DNA of 64,000 nt from an uncultured Winogradskyella sp. (GCF_947501905.1 NZ_CANMXL010000002.1:186001-250000); one strand, 5' to 3'. Shown: positions 8,479 through 18,030, counted from the stretch's first letter. Translations and numbers: made by a program. The notes: a model not told the origin generated them from the letters alone.

Positions 8479-9654
8479 TTAATCTCTCCTAAATTTTTGT
8501 GTGATTTCGAAAACATGTTCTAAAATAGATTTATCTATTTCCGCGAAGTTAACACCTCTTCTTTTCATAACAACTTCGGCAACTTCAAAAGCTTTATTGG
8601 TTTTGTATGTTACAAAGCCTTTACTTCCTCCCCAAGAAAAACTCGGTACAAAATTACGTGGAAAACCGCTTCCAAAAATGTTAGAACTTACACCAACAAC
8701 AGTACCTGTATTAAACATTGAATTAATACCACATTTACTATGATCTCCCATCATTAATCCACAAAACTGTAATCCTGTTCTAGCAAAACCTTCTGTATTA
8801 TAATCCCATAGACGAACTTCAGCATAATTGTTTTTTAAATTAGAATTATTAGTATCTGCTCCTAAATTACACCATTCACCTAAAACAGAGTTACCCAAAA
8901 ACCCATCGTGACCTTTATTTGAATATCCAAAAATCACTGAATTATTGACTTCTCCTCCGATTTTACTATAAGGTCCAATAGTAGTAGGTCCGTAAATTTT
9001 TGCTCCTAATTTCAATACACTATTACTACACAATGCAAATGGCCCACGTACCAAACTGCCTTCCATTATTTCAGAATCTCTTCCTATATAAATAGGTCCA
9101 GAACTAGCATTAAGAGTAGCGAAATTAATTTTTGCGCCTTTTTCAATAAAGATTTGCTCTGGATTTATAGTGTTTACAGTAGATGGAATAGCTTGCGATT
9201 TTCGATTTTTAGTAATTAATTCAAAATCATCAGTGATGGCCTCTCCATTTTTTGAAAAGATATCCCAAGTATGCTCAATTTTTACAATATCATTTTGAAA
9301 TTCAATAGCTTCAAAATTTGAAAAACCATCATGCTCTGCACCTTCTTCAACACAAAATGCAATAACATCTTCGTCTTTAAAAATGGCTTGATTAATTTTT
9401 AGCTCCTTTAAAATGGCTATAATTTCATGATTTGGTAAATAGGAAGCGTTAATCATTGTATTAACTTCCATTTCTACCATTGGGAACTTCTCAGATAAAT
9501 AATCTTCCGTAACTGTAGTTGTTGTATAATCTAAATAAGACTCCCACTTTTCTCTAATGGTTAAGATACCAACTCTTATGTCAGCGACTGGTCTCGTATA
9601 TGTAAATGGCAACAGATTATTTCTGTTAGGACCATCAAAAAGGATATAATTCAT
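8479..9654 (-). CDS. GlmU-like sugar nucleotidyltransferase (TIGR03991 type)
   Basis: 391 residues. The N-terminal half begins MNYILFDGPNRNNLLPFTYT with ADIRVGILTIREKWE, the signature opening of the Bacteroidota GlmU-like family, and lacks a canonical nucleotide loop of true GlmU. The C-terminal half (about 175-330) has left-handed beta-helix hexapeptides (IYIGRDSEIMEGSLVRGPF, IGPYSKIGGEVNNSVIFGYS). It may supply the UDP-GlcNAc uridylyltransferase or acetyltransferase step for cell-wall precursors; this is inferred from the family, not shown. The next gene upstream on the same strand, rpmE2, ends in a strong terminator. Confidence 0.88.
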   Translation of the reverse strand: MNYILFDGPNRNNLLPFTYTRPVADIRVGILTIREKWESYLDYTTTTVTEDYLSEKFPMVEMEVNTMINASYLPNHEIIAILKELKINQAIFKDEDVIAFCVEEGAEHDGFSNFEAIEFQNDIVKIEHTWDIFSKNGEAITDDFELITKNRKSQAIPSTVNTINPEQIFIEKGAKINFATLNASSGPIYIGRDSEIMEGSLVRGPFALCSNSVLKLGAKIYGPTTIGPYSKIGGEVNNSVIFGYSNKGHDGFLGNSVLGEWCNLGADTNNSNLKNNYAEVRLWDYNTEGFARTGLQFCGLMMGDHSKCGINSMFNTGTVVGVSSNIFGSGFPRNFVPSFSWGGSKGFVTYKTNKAFEVAEVVMKRRGVNFAEIDKSILEHVFEITQKFRRD

Positions 9655-9679
9655 TGATTATTGAATTTATGTAAAAATA

Positions 9680-9710
9680 AAAAAGCCTTTCTGTTAAGGA
9701 AAGGCTTTTT
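9680..9710 (-). terminator. Intrinsic terminator of rpmE2
   Basis: Perfect 12-bp stem (9680-9691 with 9699-9710), 7-base loop, T-run on the minus strand. It sits 22 bases past the rpmE2 stop. Confidence 0.9.
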
Positions 9711-9731
9711 GTAAATATCTGTAAACTAGGT

Positions 9732-9983
9732 TTATTTTTTAAACTTAGCGTATTTGTTTTTGAATTTATCAATACGTCCAGCAGTATCTACTAATTTAGA
9801 TTTACCAGTATAGTATGGATGAGAAGTTCTAGAAATTTCTAGTTTTACTAATGGGTACTCAACACCATCAACCTCAATTGTTTCTGCTGTATCTGCTGTA
9901 GATTTAGTTAAAAACACTTCGTCGTTAGACATGTCTTTAAACGCTACTACTCTATAATTTTCTGGATGTATACCTTTTCTCAT
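9732..9983 (-). CDS. rpmE2: 50S ribosomal protein L31, type B
   Basis: 83 residues from the ATG at 9983-9981 (MRKGIHPENYRVVAFKDMS). Contains SRTSHPYYTGKSKLVDTAGR, the L31 core, and no CxxC zinc motif, which marks it as the zinc-free type B form. The frame continues upstream to a TTG at 10025, but that would overlap the -7 element. Its promoter at 10023-10052 and terminator at 9680-9710 make it monocistronic. Type B L31 is often zinc-regulated in other phyla; no zinc-uptake operator is recognised here. Confidence 0.96.
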   Translation of the reverse strand: MRKGIHPENYRVVAFKDMSNDEVFLTKSTADTAETIEVDGVEYPLVKLEISRTSHPYYTGKSKLVDTAGRIDKFKNKYAKFKK

Positions 9984-10022
9984 CACTAAATGCTTTATAA
10001 TATTTTCGATTTTTTCGAGGTG

Positions 10023-10052
10023 CAAATTTAATTATTTTTTATAAATCTACAA
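10023..10052 (-). promoter_or_regulatory. Promoter of rpmE2
   Basis: Read leftward: TTG at 10052-10050, a 19-base spacer, TAAATTTG at 10030-10023. It has the same spacing as the rpmH promoter. The leader is about 35 bases. Confidence 0.78.
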
Positions 10053-10096
10053 TGTTTTTCTTCTTTTTTATTTTAAAGATTTTTGTAACAATTCTC

Positions 10097-10104
10097 TATC
10101 TTTG
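10097..10104 (+). promoter_or_regulatory. -7 element for the DUF4199 gene
   Basis: TATCTTTG, full match to TAnnTTTG, 41 bases before the ATG at 10145. Confidence 0.5.
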
Positions 10105-10144
10105 AGTACTAACTAACTGATTAACTAATAAACTCTATCAACTC

Positions 10145-10675
10145 ATGGAAAAATCTTTAAAATCTTCAGCTATTAATTACGGTCTTTATCTTGGACTAAC
10201 TTTAGCAGCAGTTAATATCATTGCTTATGTCGTAGACATAAAACTCTTTAACAGTATATGGGTATTAGTAGCGATACTTGTTTCTATAATAGCGTATGGA
10301 ATCATATCAATAAACTCATCTAAAAAAATGCTAGGTGGTTTTATCTCTTTTAAAAAAGCATTTACATCTTATTTCATAACTGTAGCACTAGGACTTTTTA
10401 TAAGCACAGTAGTGTATTTCTTAATTTTTAATGTTGTTGATACCGAATCAGCTCAAGTTTTAGCCGAAATGCAAATTGAAAATCAAGTAAAAATGATGGA
10501 AAATTTTGGTGCACCACAAGCATCAATTGATGAAGCAGTAGCCAAACTAGAACAAAACAATCCTTTTTCAATTGGTAATCAATTTCTAGGTTATGCTATA
10601 TTCTTAACTATAATGAGCTTAATTGGACTTATAGTAGCGGCAGTAACTAAAAAGAATGACCCTAATGAAGCTTAA
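10145..10675 (+). CDS. DUF4199 family membrane protein
   Basis: 176 residues with four hydrophobic segments at about 13-31, 37-55, 73-97 and 145-167, and an amphipathic loop (about 100-140) between the third and fourth. The arrangement, including GGFISFKKAFTSYFI after the second segment, matches DUF4199, a Bacteroidota inner-membrane family of unknown function. It lies 45 bases upstream of a family 2 glycosyltransferase gene, an arrangement often seen in flavobacteria, which suggests but does not prove a link to lipid-linked sugar metabolism. Confidence 0.85.
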   Translation: MEKSLKSSAINYGLYLGLTLAAVNIIAYVVDIKLFNSIWVLVAILVSIIAYGIISINSSKKMLGGFISFKKAFTSYFITVALGLFISTVVYFLIFNVVDTESAQVLAEMQIENQVKMMENFGAPQASIDEAVAKLEQNNPFSIGNQFLGYAIFLTIMSLIGLIVAAVTKKNDPNEA

Positions 10676-10685
10676 TTATTTTATT

Positions 10686-10693
10686 TACATTTG
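10686..10693 (+). promoter_or_regulatory. -7 element for the glycosyltransferase gene
   Basis: TACATTTG, 28 bases before the ATG at 10721, suggesting that the glycosyltransferase can be transcribed independently of the DUF4199 gene. Confidence 0.5.
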
Positions 10694-10720
10694 ATGTCTA
10701 AACATTAGACAACAAAATAC

Positions 10721-11671
10721 ATGAATATATCTATAGTCATTCCGCTTTTAAACGAAGCTGAGTCGCTAACAGAATTACACGATTGGATTGTATCAGTGAT
10801 GCAGTCCAATTCGTTTTCTTATGAAATTCTGTTTATTGATGATGGCAGCACAGATAATTCATGGCAAATTATATCTACACTTTCTCAAAAAGATAATAAC
10901 GCAAAAGGTATTCGATTTTTACAAAATTTTGGAAAATCTCAAGCACTACACGCTGGTTTTGCAAAAGCAAAAGGTGACGTCGTTATTACTATGGATGCCG
11001 ATTTACAAGATAATCCTGAAGAAATTCCAGAATTATATCAAATGATTATTAAAGATAAATTTGATTTGGTTTCTGGTTGGAAGAAAAAACGCTACGATTC
11101 AGTAATTGCTAAAAATTTACCTTCAAAATTATTTAATTGGGCAGCCCGAAGAACTTCAGGAGTAAAATTACATGATTTTAATTGCGGTTTAAAAGCCTAT
11201 AAAAATGCTGTTGTAAAAAATATTGATGTCAATGGTGAGATGCACCGATACATTCCAGTACTAGCAAAAAATGCTGGTTTTAAAATTATTGGAGAAAAAG
11301 TTGTGAAACATCAAGCTAGAAAATATGGTACAACCAAATTTGGGATGAATCGTTTTATAAATGGCTTCTTAGATTTATTAACCATTTGGTTCATTTCAAA
11401 ATTCGGTAAACGTCCAATGCATTTGTTTGGTGCACTTGGAGTTATCATGTTTTTAATTGGGTTTACATTTGCATTTTACATGGGTATCGATAAACTTTTT
11501 ATTAATCCAACTGGTCGACTAATTACCCAACGTCCAACATTTTATATCGCTTTGGCTACAATGATAATAGGCACTCAATCTTTTATTGCAGGATTCCTTG
11601 GAGAGCTTATTTTGCGCTCTAAAAGAGATAACAAACGCTATCTCATAAAAGAGAATTTAAATCTCGATTAA
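10721..11671 (+). CDS. Family 2 glycosyltransferase (GtrB / DPM1-like), membrane anchored
   Basis: 316 residues. The GT-A domain has the opening VIPLLNEAESL, an acidic IDDGSTD site (Asp40, Asp41) and the metal-binding DADLQD (92-97). Two C-terminal transmembrane segments lie at about 232-255 and 273-298. This layout is that of polyprenyl-phosphate sugar transferases such as GtrB, ArnC and DPM1, which load a sugar onto undecaprenyl or dolichyl phosphate on the cytoplasmic face. The sugar and acceptor cannot be read from sequence. It lies upstream of phosphoglucomutase and an MsbA-like exporter, so it may belong to envelope glycan supply. Confidence 0.9.
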   Translation: MNISIVIPLLNEAESLTELHDWIVSVMQSNSFSYEILFIDDGSTDNSWQIISTLSQKDNNAKGIRFLQNFGKSQALHAGFAKAKGDVVITMDADLQDNPEEIPELYQMIIKDKFDLVSGWKKKRYDSVIAKNLPSKLFNWAARRTSGVKLHDFNCGLKAYKNAVVKNIDVNGEMHRYIPVLAKNAGFKIIGEKVVKHQARKYGTTKFGMNRFINGFLDLLTIWFISKFGKRPMHLFGALGVIMFLIGFTFAFYMGIDKLFINPTGRLITQRPTFYIALATMIIGTQSFIAGFLGELILRSKRDNKRYLIKENLNLD

Positions 11672-11711
11672 AATACGTCTACATTCTACTTACTCCATTA
11701 TTGTAATTATG

Positions 11712-11719
11712 TACTTTTG
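11712..11719 (+). promoter_or_regulatory. -7 element for the phosphoglucomutase gene
   Basis: TACTTTTG, full match to TAnnTTTG, 21 bases before the ATG at 11740. Confidence 0.55.
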
Positions 11720-11739
11720 CACACAGAATACAATTAAAC

Positions 11740-13467
11740 ATGCTATATATAGAACCTGAAATATTAGAAAAAGTAAATGTTTGGTTAACACCAACTTTTG
11801 ATAAAGACACTCAAGAGAAAGTTAACAGAATGATTGCAGGTAACCCTAAAGAACTTAAAGAAAGTTTTTATAAAAACTTAGAATTTGGCACTGGAGGAAT
11901 GCGAGGTATTATGGGTGTTGGCAATAACCGTATCAACAAATATACTCTAGGAAAAAATACTCAAGGCCTCAGTAACTATTTGAAGCAAACTTTCCCTGGA
12001 GAACAGCTTAAAGTGGCTATCGCCTATGACTGCAGACACAACAGTAAAGCATTTGGTCAAGTTGTAGCGGATGTATTTTCTGCCAATGGTATTCAAGTAT
12101 ATTTATTTGAAGACTTAAGACCTACACCAGAGCTATCATTTGCTTTAAAACACTTCGACTGTCACTGTGGTATTGTATTAACTGCTTCTCACAATCCTCC
12201 AGAATATAATGGCTATAAGGTCTATTGGCAAGATGGTGGGCAACTTGTTCCACCTCAAGATGCAGAGATTATAGCAGAAATAAATGATTTGGATTATTCT
12301 GAAATTAAGTTTGATAGCAATTCTAATTTAATAGAATTTATAGGCAAAGACGTTGATGATGTTTTTATAGATGCATCTGTTAAGAATGGAAGTTTCAATA
12401 CAACTCAAGACGCAAAAGACAATCTCAATATTGTATTTACTTCATTACATGGTACATCAATTACTTCAATTCCTGAAACCTTAAAACGTGCAGGTTATAA
12501 CAATGTAAACATTGTTGAAGAACAAGCAGAACCAAATGGTGATTTCCCAACAGTAACTTCTCCAAATCCTGAAGAACCAGCTGCACTAAAAATGGCTATG
12601 GAATTAGCCGAAAAAGTTAATGGTGATATTGTTATTGGCACAGATCCAGATAGTGACCGGGTTGGTATTGCCGTAAGAGATTTAGAAGGGGAAATCTCAT
12701 TACTTAACGGCAACCAAACCATGATAGTGATGACTGAATTCTTATTAAAACAATGGCAAAATGAAGCAAGACTAAAAGGAAAAGAATTTATTGGCTCTAC
12801 TATAGTTTCAACGCCAATGATGAGTGTTCTTGCCGACGCTTACAATACCGAAATTAAAATAGGACTTACCGGTTTTAAATGGATTGCTAAGATGATTAAA
12901 GACTTCCCTGAGTTAGATTTTATTGGTGGTGGAGAAGAAAGTTTTGGCTTTATGGTTGGCGATTTTGTTAGAGATAAAGATGCCGTGACCTCAACACTAT
13001 TAGCATGCGAAATTGCAGCTCAAGCTAAGGCAAATGGGAGTTCGTTTTATGAAGAATTAATTAAGCTTTATGTAAAACACGGTTTTTACAAAGAACGATT
13101 AGTATCGCTTGTTAAAAAAGGAATTGAAGGTGCAGAGGAAATTAAACAAATGATGATTGATGCTAGAGAAAATCCTTTAAAGGAAGTCAATGGTGAAAGA
13201 GTGGTACTAATTGAAGATTATAAGCTATCTATGGCAAAGAACCTTCAAACCCATGAAGAATATAAACTTGACATCCCTAAATCTAACGTCTTAATTTACT
13301 ACACAGAAAATGGAAGTAAAATAGCATTGAGACCAAGTGGTACAGAACCAAAAATAAAATTCTATATTAGTGTTAACACAACACTTGACAATATGTCTGA
13401 CTTTAGCAAAACGGAGCAGTTATTGGAATCTAAGATTGATGCTATTTTAAAAGACATGAATATATAG
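11740..13467 (+). CDS. Phosphoglucomutase / phosphomannomutase
   Basis: 575 residues, cytoplasmic. Interconverts hexose 1- and 6-phosphates. All four alpha-D-phosphohexomutase sites are present: [13 protein letters not shown] with phosphoserine Ser150, metal loop GTDPDSDR (Asp302, Asp304, Asp306), sugar loop GGGEESFGF from 396, and phosphate loop [11 protein letters not shown] from 531. The length and N-terminal [13 protein letters not shown] place it with the PgcA-type PGM/PMM of Firmicutes and Bacteroidota. The ABC exporter gene begins at the next base after its stop codon, so the two are co-transcribed. Confidence 0.95.
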   Translation: MLYIEPEILEKVNVWLTPTFDKDTQEKVNRMIAGNPKELKESFYKNLEFGTGGMRGIMGVGNNRINKYTLGKNTQGLSNYLKQTFPGEQLKVAIAYDCRHNSKAFGQVVADVFSANGIQVYLFEDLRPTPELSFALKHFDCHCGIVLTASHNPPEYNGYKVYWQDGGQLVPPQDAEIIAEINDLDYSEIKFDSNSNLIEFIGKDVDDVFIDASVKNGSFNTTQDAKDNLNIVFTSLHGTSITSIPETLKRAGYNNVNIVEEQAEPNGDFPTVTSPNPEEPAALKMAMELAEKVNGDIVIGTDPDSDRVGIAVRDLEGEISLLNGNQTMIVMTEFLLKQWQNEARLKGKEFIGSTIVSTPMMSVLADAYNTEIKIGLTGFKWIAKMIKDFPELDFIGGGEESFGFMVGDFVRDKDAVTSTLLACEIAAQAKANGSSFYEELIKLYVKHGFYKERLVSLVKKGIEGAEEIKQMMIDARENPLKEVNGERVVLIEDYKLSMAKNLQTHEEYKLDIPKSNVLIYYTENGSKIALRPSGTEPKIKFYISVNTTLDNMSDFSKTEQLLESKIDAILKDMNI

Positions 13468-15291
13468 ATGAATTATTTTAAACAAATTTTAAGGTTTGCC
13501 AAGCCATATAAGCGTTACGCCGTTCTCAACATAATAAGTAATGTTTTTTATGCGCTTTTTGGAACTTTATCAATGATTTCTTTATTTCCAATGCTCAAAG
13601 TATTATTTGGTGATACAAAGCCATTAAATATTGAGCCTGTATGGAAAGGTCTAGGAAACATAACAACCTATGGAGAACAATACCTCAACTATTTTGTGAC
13701 TCAGAAAAAAGCAGAAGGAAGTGACGATGTACTTATTTTTATGGTCATTCTTATAGTAACTACCTTTTTACTTAAAAACTTATTCGGTTATCTAGCAATG
13801 TTTTTTATAACATTTCTTAGAAATGGAGTTTTAAAAGATATGCGTAATGAATTATATGAAAAAACGATAAGCCTACCTATATCGTTTTATTCCGAAAAAC
13901 GAAAAGGTGATACAATGTCTCGTATTTCTACCGACGTACTTGAGATACAACATTCATTCCTTTCTATACTTGAACTTATTGTAAGAGAACCACTAATGAT
14001 TCTTTTTACAATTGCTTCCATGTTTCTTATAAGTGCAAAGCTCACAGTATTTGTATTTATATTTATTCCTGTTAGTGGCTTTTTAATATCATTAATTGGT
14101 AAAAGTTTAAAACGAAAATCCGATAAAGTACAGAAAGAGCAAGGGTTCTTTTTATCTATACTTGAAGAAACCCTCTCTGGACTTAAAGTAATAAAAGGGT
14201 TTAATGCTGAAAAAATTTTTGGAAAACGATTTGAGGATTCTACAGAGCGATTTTACAGATTTTCTAATAGTCTTTTAAATAGACAAAATTTAGCTGGTCC
14301 AACAAGTGAATTTTTAGGTATAACTGTTATTGCCGTTTTGTTATGGTATGGTGGCCAAATGGTTTTACAAGACCAATCTTTAGACCCTGGTTTATTTCTA
14401 GTTTATATGGGCTTAGCATACAACATCCTCACACCAGCAAAAGCAATCAGTAAAGCAAGTTATAGCGTTAAAAAAGGTAATGCTGCCGCAGAGCGTGTTT
14501 TAGAAATTTTAAATACCGATTCGCCATTAGAAGACAAACCAAATGCAAAATCAAAAGACAATTTTACTTCAGAAATTGGTATTAACAATATTTCATTTAA
14601 ATACGAAGACGATTTAGTTTTAAAGAACTTTTCGCTCAAAGTCCCAAAAGGCAGAAGTGTTGCTCTTGTGGGGCAATCTGGAAGTGGAAAAAGTACTATT
14701 GCCAATTTGGTAACACGTTTTTATGACGTAAACCAAGGTAATATTGCTATTGATGGTGAGGATATACGTGACTTAAAAAAATCTTCTCTTCGGGGATTAA
14801 TGGGCTTAGTAACCCAAGATTCTATTCTATTTAATGATACCGTAAAAAATAATATTCTAATCGGCAAAGAAGATGCCTCTGATGATGAAGTTATAGAAGC
14901 ACTTAAAATTGCCAATGCTTGGGAGTTTGTAAAAGATTTACCAAATGGTATTAAAACCAATATTGGTGATGCTGGTGGTAAATTATCTGGTGGGCAAAAA
15001 CAACGCCTTAGTATTGCACGCGCTGTGCTAAAAAACCCACCAATCATGATTTTGGATGAGGCCACTTCTGCACTAGATACTGAGAGCGAACGTCTGGTAC
15101 AAGTTGCATTAGAGAATATGATGAAAAACAGAACATCAGTTATTATTGCCCATCGTTTATCTACTATACAAAATGCTAATCAAATCGTAGTGATGTCTAA
15201 AGGTGAGATTGCCGAACAAGGAACTCATGAAGAGCTATTAGCAAAAGGTGGTGTGTACAAAAAACTAGTAGAAATGCAGAGTTTCGAGTAA
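13468..15291 (+). CDS. ABC exporter, MsbA-like (fused membrane and ATPase domains)
   Basis: 607 residues: an N-terminal six-helix membrane domain (about 1-330) and a C-terminal ATPase with Walker A GQSGSGKST (402-410), signature LSGGQKQRL (506-514), Walker B IMILDEATSALD and H-loop IIAHRLSTI. Half-transporters of this kind dimerise in the inner membrane; the family includes the lipid A flippase MsbA and many lipid or peptide exporters. The exact substrate is inferred only. It has a zero-base gap after the phosphoglucomutase gene. Confidence 0.93.
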   Translation: MNYFKQILRFAKPYKRYAVLNIISNVFYALFGTLSMISLFPMLKVLFGDTKPLNIEPVWKGLGNITTYGEQYLNYFVTQKKAEGSDDVLIFMVILIVTTFLLKNLFGYLAMFFITFLRNGVLKDMRNELYEKTISLPISFYSEKRKGDTMSRISTDVLEIQHSFLSILELIVREPLMILFTIASMFLISAKLTVFVFIFIPVSGFLISLIGKSLKRKSDKVQKEQGFFLSILEETLSGLKVIKGFNAEKIFGKRFEDSTERFYRFSNSLLNRQNLAGPTSEFLGITVIAVLLWYGGQMVLQDQSLDPGLFLVYMGLAYNILTPAKAISKASYSVKKGNAAAERVLEILNTDSPLEDKPNAKSKDNFTSEIGINNISFKYEDDLVLKNFSLKVPKGRSVALVGQSGSGKSTIANLVTRFYDVNQGNIAIDGEDIRDLKKSSLRGLMGLVTQDSILFNDTVKNNILIGKEDASDDEVIEALKIANAWEFVKDLPNGIKTNIGDAGGKLSGGQKQRLSIARAVLKNPPIMILDEATSALDTESERLVQVALENMMKNRTSVIIAHRLSTIQNANQIVVMSKGEIAEQGTHEELLAKGGVYKKLVEMQSFE

Positions 15292-15361
15292 TTCTATAAA
15301 AATTCAATATATTTTAAACCTTTTCTAATTACCTTAGTCAAAGCAACAAATCAAAAGTTTT

Positions 15362-15904
15362 TTGACGGACGAATTAGACCTAATAACGCGCTTAAAAGAT
15401 ACCGCTACCAAAGACACTGCTTTTAGAGAGCTTTTAAGCCTCCATAAAGAACGGTTGTATTGGCATATTCGTAAGATTGTTATTAGTCATGATGATGCGG
15501 ATGACGTACTTCAAAATACATTTATAAAAGTGTTTCGCAGTATCGATAAATTTAAAGGCGATAGTAAACTGTATTCATGGATGTATCGTATTGCTACAAA
15601 TGAGTCGATTACACATATTAATAAAAATGCAAAGCAACTAAAGATTTCTAACGAAGAAATTCAGAATAATGCCATAAATAATTTGCAAGCAGACGTTTAC
15701 TTTGAGGGTGATGAGATTCAGTTAAAACTTCAGAAAGCAATAACTAGTTTACCTCAAAAGCAGCAAATGGTTTTTAATATGAGATATTTTGACGATATGA
15801 AATACAAGGAAATGTCTGAAATCTTGGACACAAGTGAAGGTGCCTTAAAAGCTTCATATCATATCGCAGTTAAGAAAATAGAATTGTTTTTAACTTCAGA
15901 TTAA
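15362..15904 (+). CDS. ECF-type RNA polymerase sigma factor
   Basis: 180 residues with sigma-70 region 2 (LYWHIRKIV, DADDVLQNTFIKVF, DSKLYSWMYRIATNESI, about 36-85) and region 4 helix-turn-helix (LPQKQQMVFNMRYFDDMKYKEMSEIL, described here as spanning about 125-150; GALKASYH follows). It lacks regions 1 and 3. No ATG lies upstream of region 2, so the start is a TTG at 15362-15364. It begins a three-gene set with a single-pass membrane protein and a Spy-like exported protein, which look like its regulators. The weak TACCTTAG at 15340-15347 might be its promoter. Confidence 0.92.
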   Translation: MTDELDLITRLKDTATKDTAFRELLSLHKERLYWHIRKIVISHDDADDVLQNTFIKVFRSIDKFKGDSKLYSWMYRIATNESITHINKNAKQLKISNEEIQNNAINNLQADVYFEGDEIQLKLQKAITSLPQKQQMVFNMRYFDDMKYKEMSEILDTSEGALKASYHIAVKKIELFLTSD

Positions 15905-15939
15905 ACCTTTTAGTAATCTAGAAGTCATAGGAATAGGAA

Positions 15940-16443
15940 ATGAAAGAAGATAAATTACATAACATTAATTCAACTGGGTTTAAGGCTCCAAAAGACTATT
16001 TTGAATCCTTTGACCAAAAGCTAATGCAGCGCTTAGAAGAAGACACTTCTATAAAAGGTATTACTGCTACAGGATTTAATGTACCTAAAGATTATTTTGA
16101 TACAGTTGAAGCAAAAATTATTGACAAAGTCAATGAAGAGAACAAAACAAAAGTCATAAGTTTATTCTCAAGAAAAAACATGTATTATGTTTCTGGTATA
16201 GCTGCTTCTCTCCTATTGTTTTTTGCTATTTTTATTAATACGAACAACACAGAAGAGTTATCCATAGAAATGGTAGAGAATTACTTTATAGATAGTGATT
16301 TAGACACATATGATTTGGCAGAATTATTAACCGAAGCAGACGTTTTAGAAGAAGACTTTACATTAGTTGAAACAAATTATAGCGAAGAAAATCTAGAAGA
16401 ATACTTATTAGAAAATGCAGATATCGAAGCTATTTTAGAATAA
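15940..16443 (+). CDS. Single-pass membrane protein, putative anti-sigma partner
   Basis: 167 residues. The cytoplasmic N-terminus carries two copies of a 20-residue unit, at 12-31 and 44-63, sharing TGFxxPKDYF and a following helix. One transmembrane segment lies at about 82-99, then a very acidic exported tail (many Glu and Asp). Its position directly after an ECF sigma gene and its topology suggest a membrane anti-sigma factor, but it shows no zinc-binding anti-sigma motif and no family I can name. The anti-sigma role is an inference from context. Confidence 0.75.
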   Translation: MKEDKLHNINSTGFKAPKDYFESFDQKLMQRLEEDTSIKGITATGFNVPKDYFDTVEAKIIDKVNEENKTKVISLFSRKNMYYVSGIAASLLLFFAIFINTNNTEELSIEMVENYFIDSDLDTYDLAELLTEADVLEEDFTLVETNYSEENLEEYLLENADIEAILE

Positions 16444-16455
16444 AAAACAATTAAA

Positions 16456-16911
16456 ATGAAACAAATAATTACTTTACTCTTAATTTTTGCAGGACTTTCA
16501 AGTTTTGCACAGCCACCTCAAGATGGAAAAATGAGGGATAAAATAAAAGCTCAAAAAGTTGCTTTTATTACTGAAAAATTAGAGTTAACTACGGATGAAG
16601 CTCAGAAATTCTGGCCAATCTACAATCAATTTGACGACACTTCGAATAAAATTAAGTCTGACTATTTCAGACCAATTATGCGTAAAATGCGTAGAAATCA
16701 AGATGTATCGGATAGTGAAGCTAATTCTTTTTTAGAACAAATAATTGAGGGAGAAAATAGAATGCACCAAGCAAAACAAAAACTTTTGAAAGATTTAAAA
16801 TCTGCTATCCCTTCAAAGAAAATTATACGTCTAAAAGTGGTCGAAGATCAGTTTAATAAATACCTTATTAAACAACTTGATAAATTCAGAAAAAACCGTA
16901 AAAAAGATTAA
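16456..16911 (+). CDS. Exported Spy/CpxP-like protein, putative sensor for the ECF sigma factor
   Basis: 151 residues with a clean signal peptide (first 18 residues, ending FAQ). The mature protein is helical, basic and carries LELTTDEAQKFWPIYNQF, the LTxxQ-like segment of periplasmic Spy/CpxP proteins; the same type is called a sensor of ECF sigma factor in flavobacterial genomes. It follows the membrane protein by 12 bases and is the last gene of the unit. It could sense misfolded or damaged envelope protein; that is inferred. Confidence 0.82.
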   Translation: MKQIITLLLIFAGLSSFAQPPQDGKMRDKIKAQKVAFITEKLELTTDEAQKFWPIYNQFDDTSNKIKSDYFRPIMRKMRRNQDVSDSEANSFLEQIIEGENRMHQAKQKLLKDLKSAIPSKKIIRLKVVEDQFNKYLIKQLDKFRKNRKKD

Positions 16912-16940
16912 AAAAAGAAGCCCAGTTGGGCTTCTTTTTT
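16911..16940. terminator. Bidirectional terminator
   Basis: 13-bp stem (16911-16923 with 16928-16940), 4-base loop, A-run and T-run. It overlaps the last base of the sigma unit and the last codon of the convergent Asp-box lipoprotein gene. Confidence 0.88.
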
Positions 16941-18006
16941 ATTTAAACACAAGTTTACTTATACGTCCGCGACCAGCAGCATAGGCAATAGAATCGTTTA
17001 AAAATCTGATAGTGTAAAAACCTTCATCACTTAGATGCTTCCACGATTCTCCGTTATTATTGCTATAATCAATACCTTTAAAACCAACAGCCACCAATTC
17101 TTGAGCATTACTATTTGGTATATACTGCACACAACTTCTATAACCTGGTGATTGTCCATCAGCTAAAACTTGCCATGTTTTCCCACCATCTTGTGTTCTT
17201 ATCTTGTTAGATAGTGTGTCATTAGGTTTTGTATAATCGCCTCCAATAGCAAATCCATTTTTAGCATCATAAAAATCTAGAGAATACATTCCTGTAGTCG
17301 GTTTGCCCTGTACAATCGGTGTATCATATACCTCCCATGACTTCCCTTTATCTGGAGAATACATAATGCGACTAGCCATACCTCCAGTGGCAATCCAAGT
17401 CTCATCACCAACTATAGCAATATTAGTATCGCTTGCCGCAAATGCGGCTTCGCCTTCTACTGCTTTTGGTAGATCTCCACAAGATAGTTTAGTCCATGAC
17501 TCACCGCCATCACGTGTTATAATAATACTTATACAATCTTCCGTTGGGTCACCCATGGCTATACCTTCTTTATCGTTCCAAAAATCTATAGAGTCGTAGA
17601 ATGCTTTTAGATGATCTTCTTGATATCTCACTGAGTAATTGTCCATATCCACTTTAAATAATATCCCTGGACTTGAAATACTAATTAAGAATGTTCCATT
17701 TTCTGTTAAAGCTAACGAGCGAAAATTTGGAATTAAACTATCGTACATAATTCTATTAGCAATACCAACTCTATCGTTCTTTAAAGACAACCCACCATAT
17801 CTTCCATCTGAAGTTGCGAAAACACCTTGATTTTCTTCTCTATATATTTCCAAAGCCCTAACATTCAATAGAGAGTCTTGTAATAGAGTCTGTATTTCAA
17901 CTTTTGATATCGGAGATTTGGCTTCAATATTATTTATGTTAGACTTTTTTGTTTTATCACATGAAAAGCAAATGACAATTAAAACATATAAAATGAGATT
18001 TCGCAT
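16939..18006 (-). CDS. Asp-box (BNR) repeat lipoprotein, HCF136-like beta-propeller
   Basis: 355 residues. Lipobox CFSC with Cys16. At least four Asp-box hairpins are seen: TRDGGESWTKL, SPDKGKSWEVY, TQDGGKTWQVL and SNNNGESWKHL, which places it with the YCF48/HCF136-like and sialidase-type propellers. No sialidase catalytic residues (Arg triad, FRIP) are seen, so it is probably a binding or assembly protein outside the inner membrane rather than an enzyme. It is flanked by terminators on both sides and so monocistronic. Confidence 0.85.
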   Translation of the reverse strand: MRNLILYVLIVICFSCDKTKKSNINNIEAKSPISKVEIQTLLQDSLLNVRALEIYREENQGVFATSDGRYGGLSLKNDRVGIANRIMYDSLIPNFRSLALTENGTFLISISSPGILFKVDMDNYSVRYQEDHLKAFYDSIDFWNDKEGIAMGDPTEDCISIIITRDGGESWTKLSCGDLPKAVEGEAAFAASDTNIAIVGDETWIATGGMASRIMYSPDKGKSWEVYDTPIVQGKPTTGMYSLDFYDAKNGFAIGGDYTKPNDTLSNKIRTQDGGKTWQVLADGQSPGYRSCVQYIPNSNAQELVAVGFKGIDYSNNNGESWKHLSDEGFYTIRFLNDSIAYAAGRGRISKLVFK

Positions 18007-18030
18007 TATTTCTAATTTTCATCTAAAATA

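Noticed and set aside
14721..15065. 114-codon minus-strand frame inside the ABC exporter gene
   Set aside because: It is the reverse strand of the conserved ATPase domain; no start signal or domain is seen.
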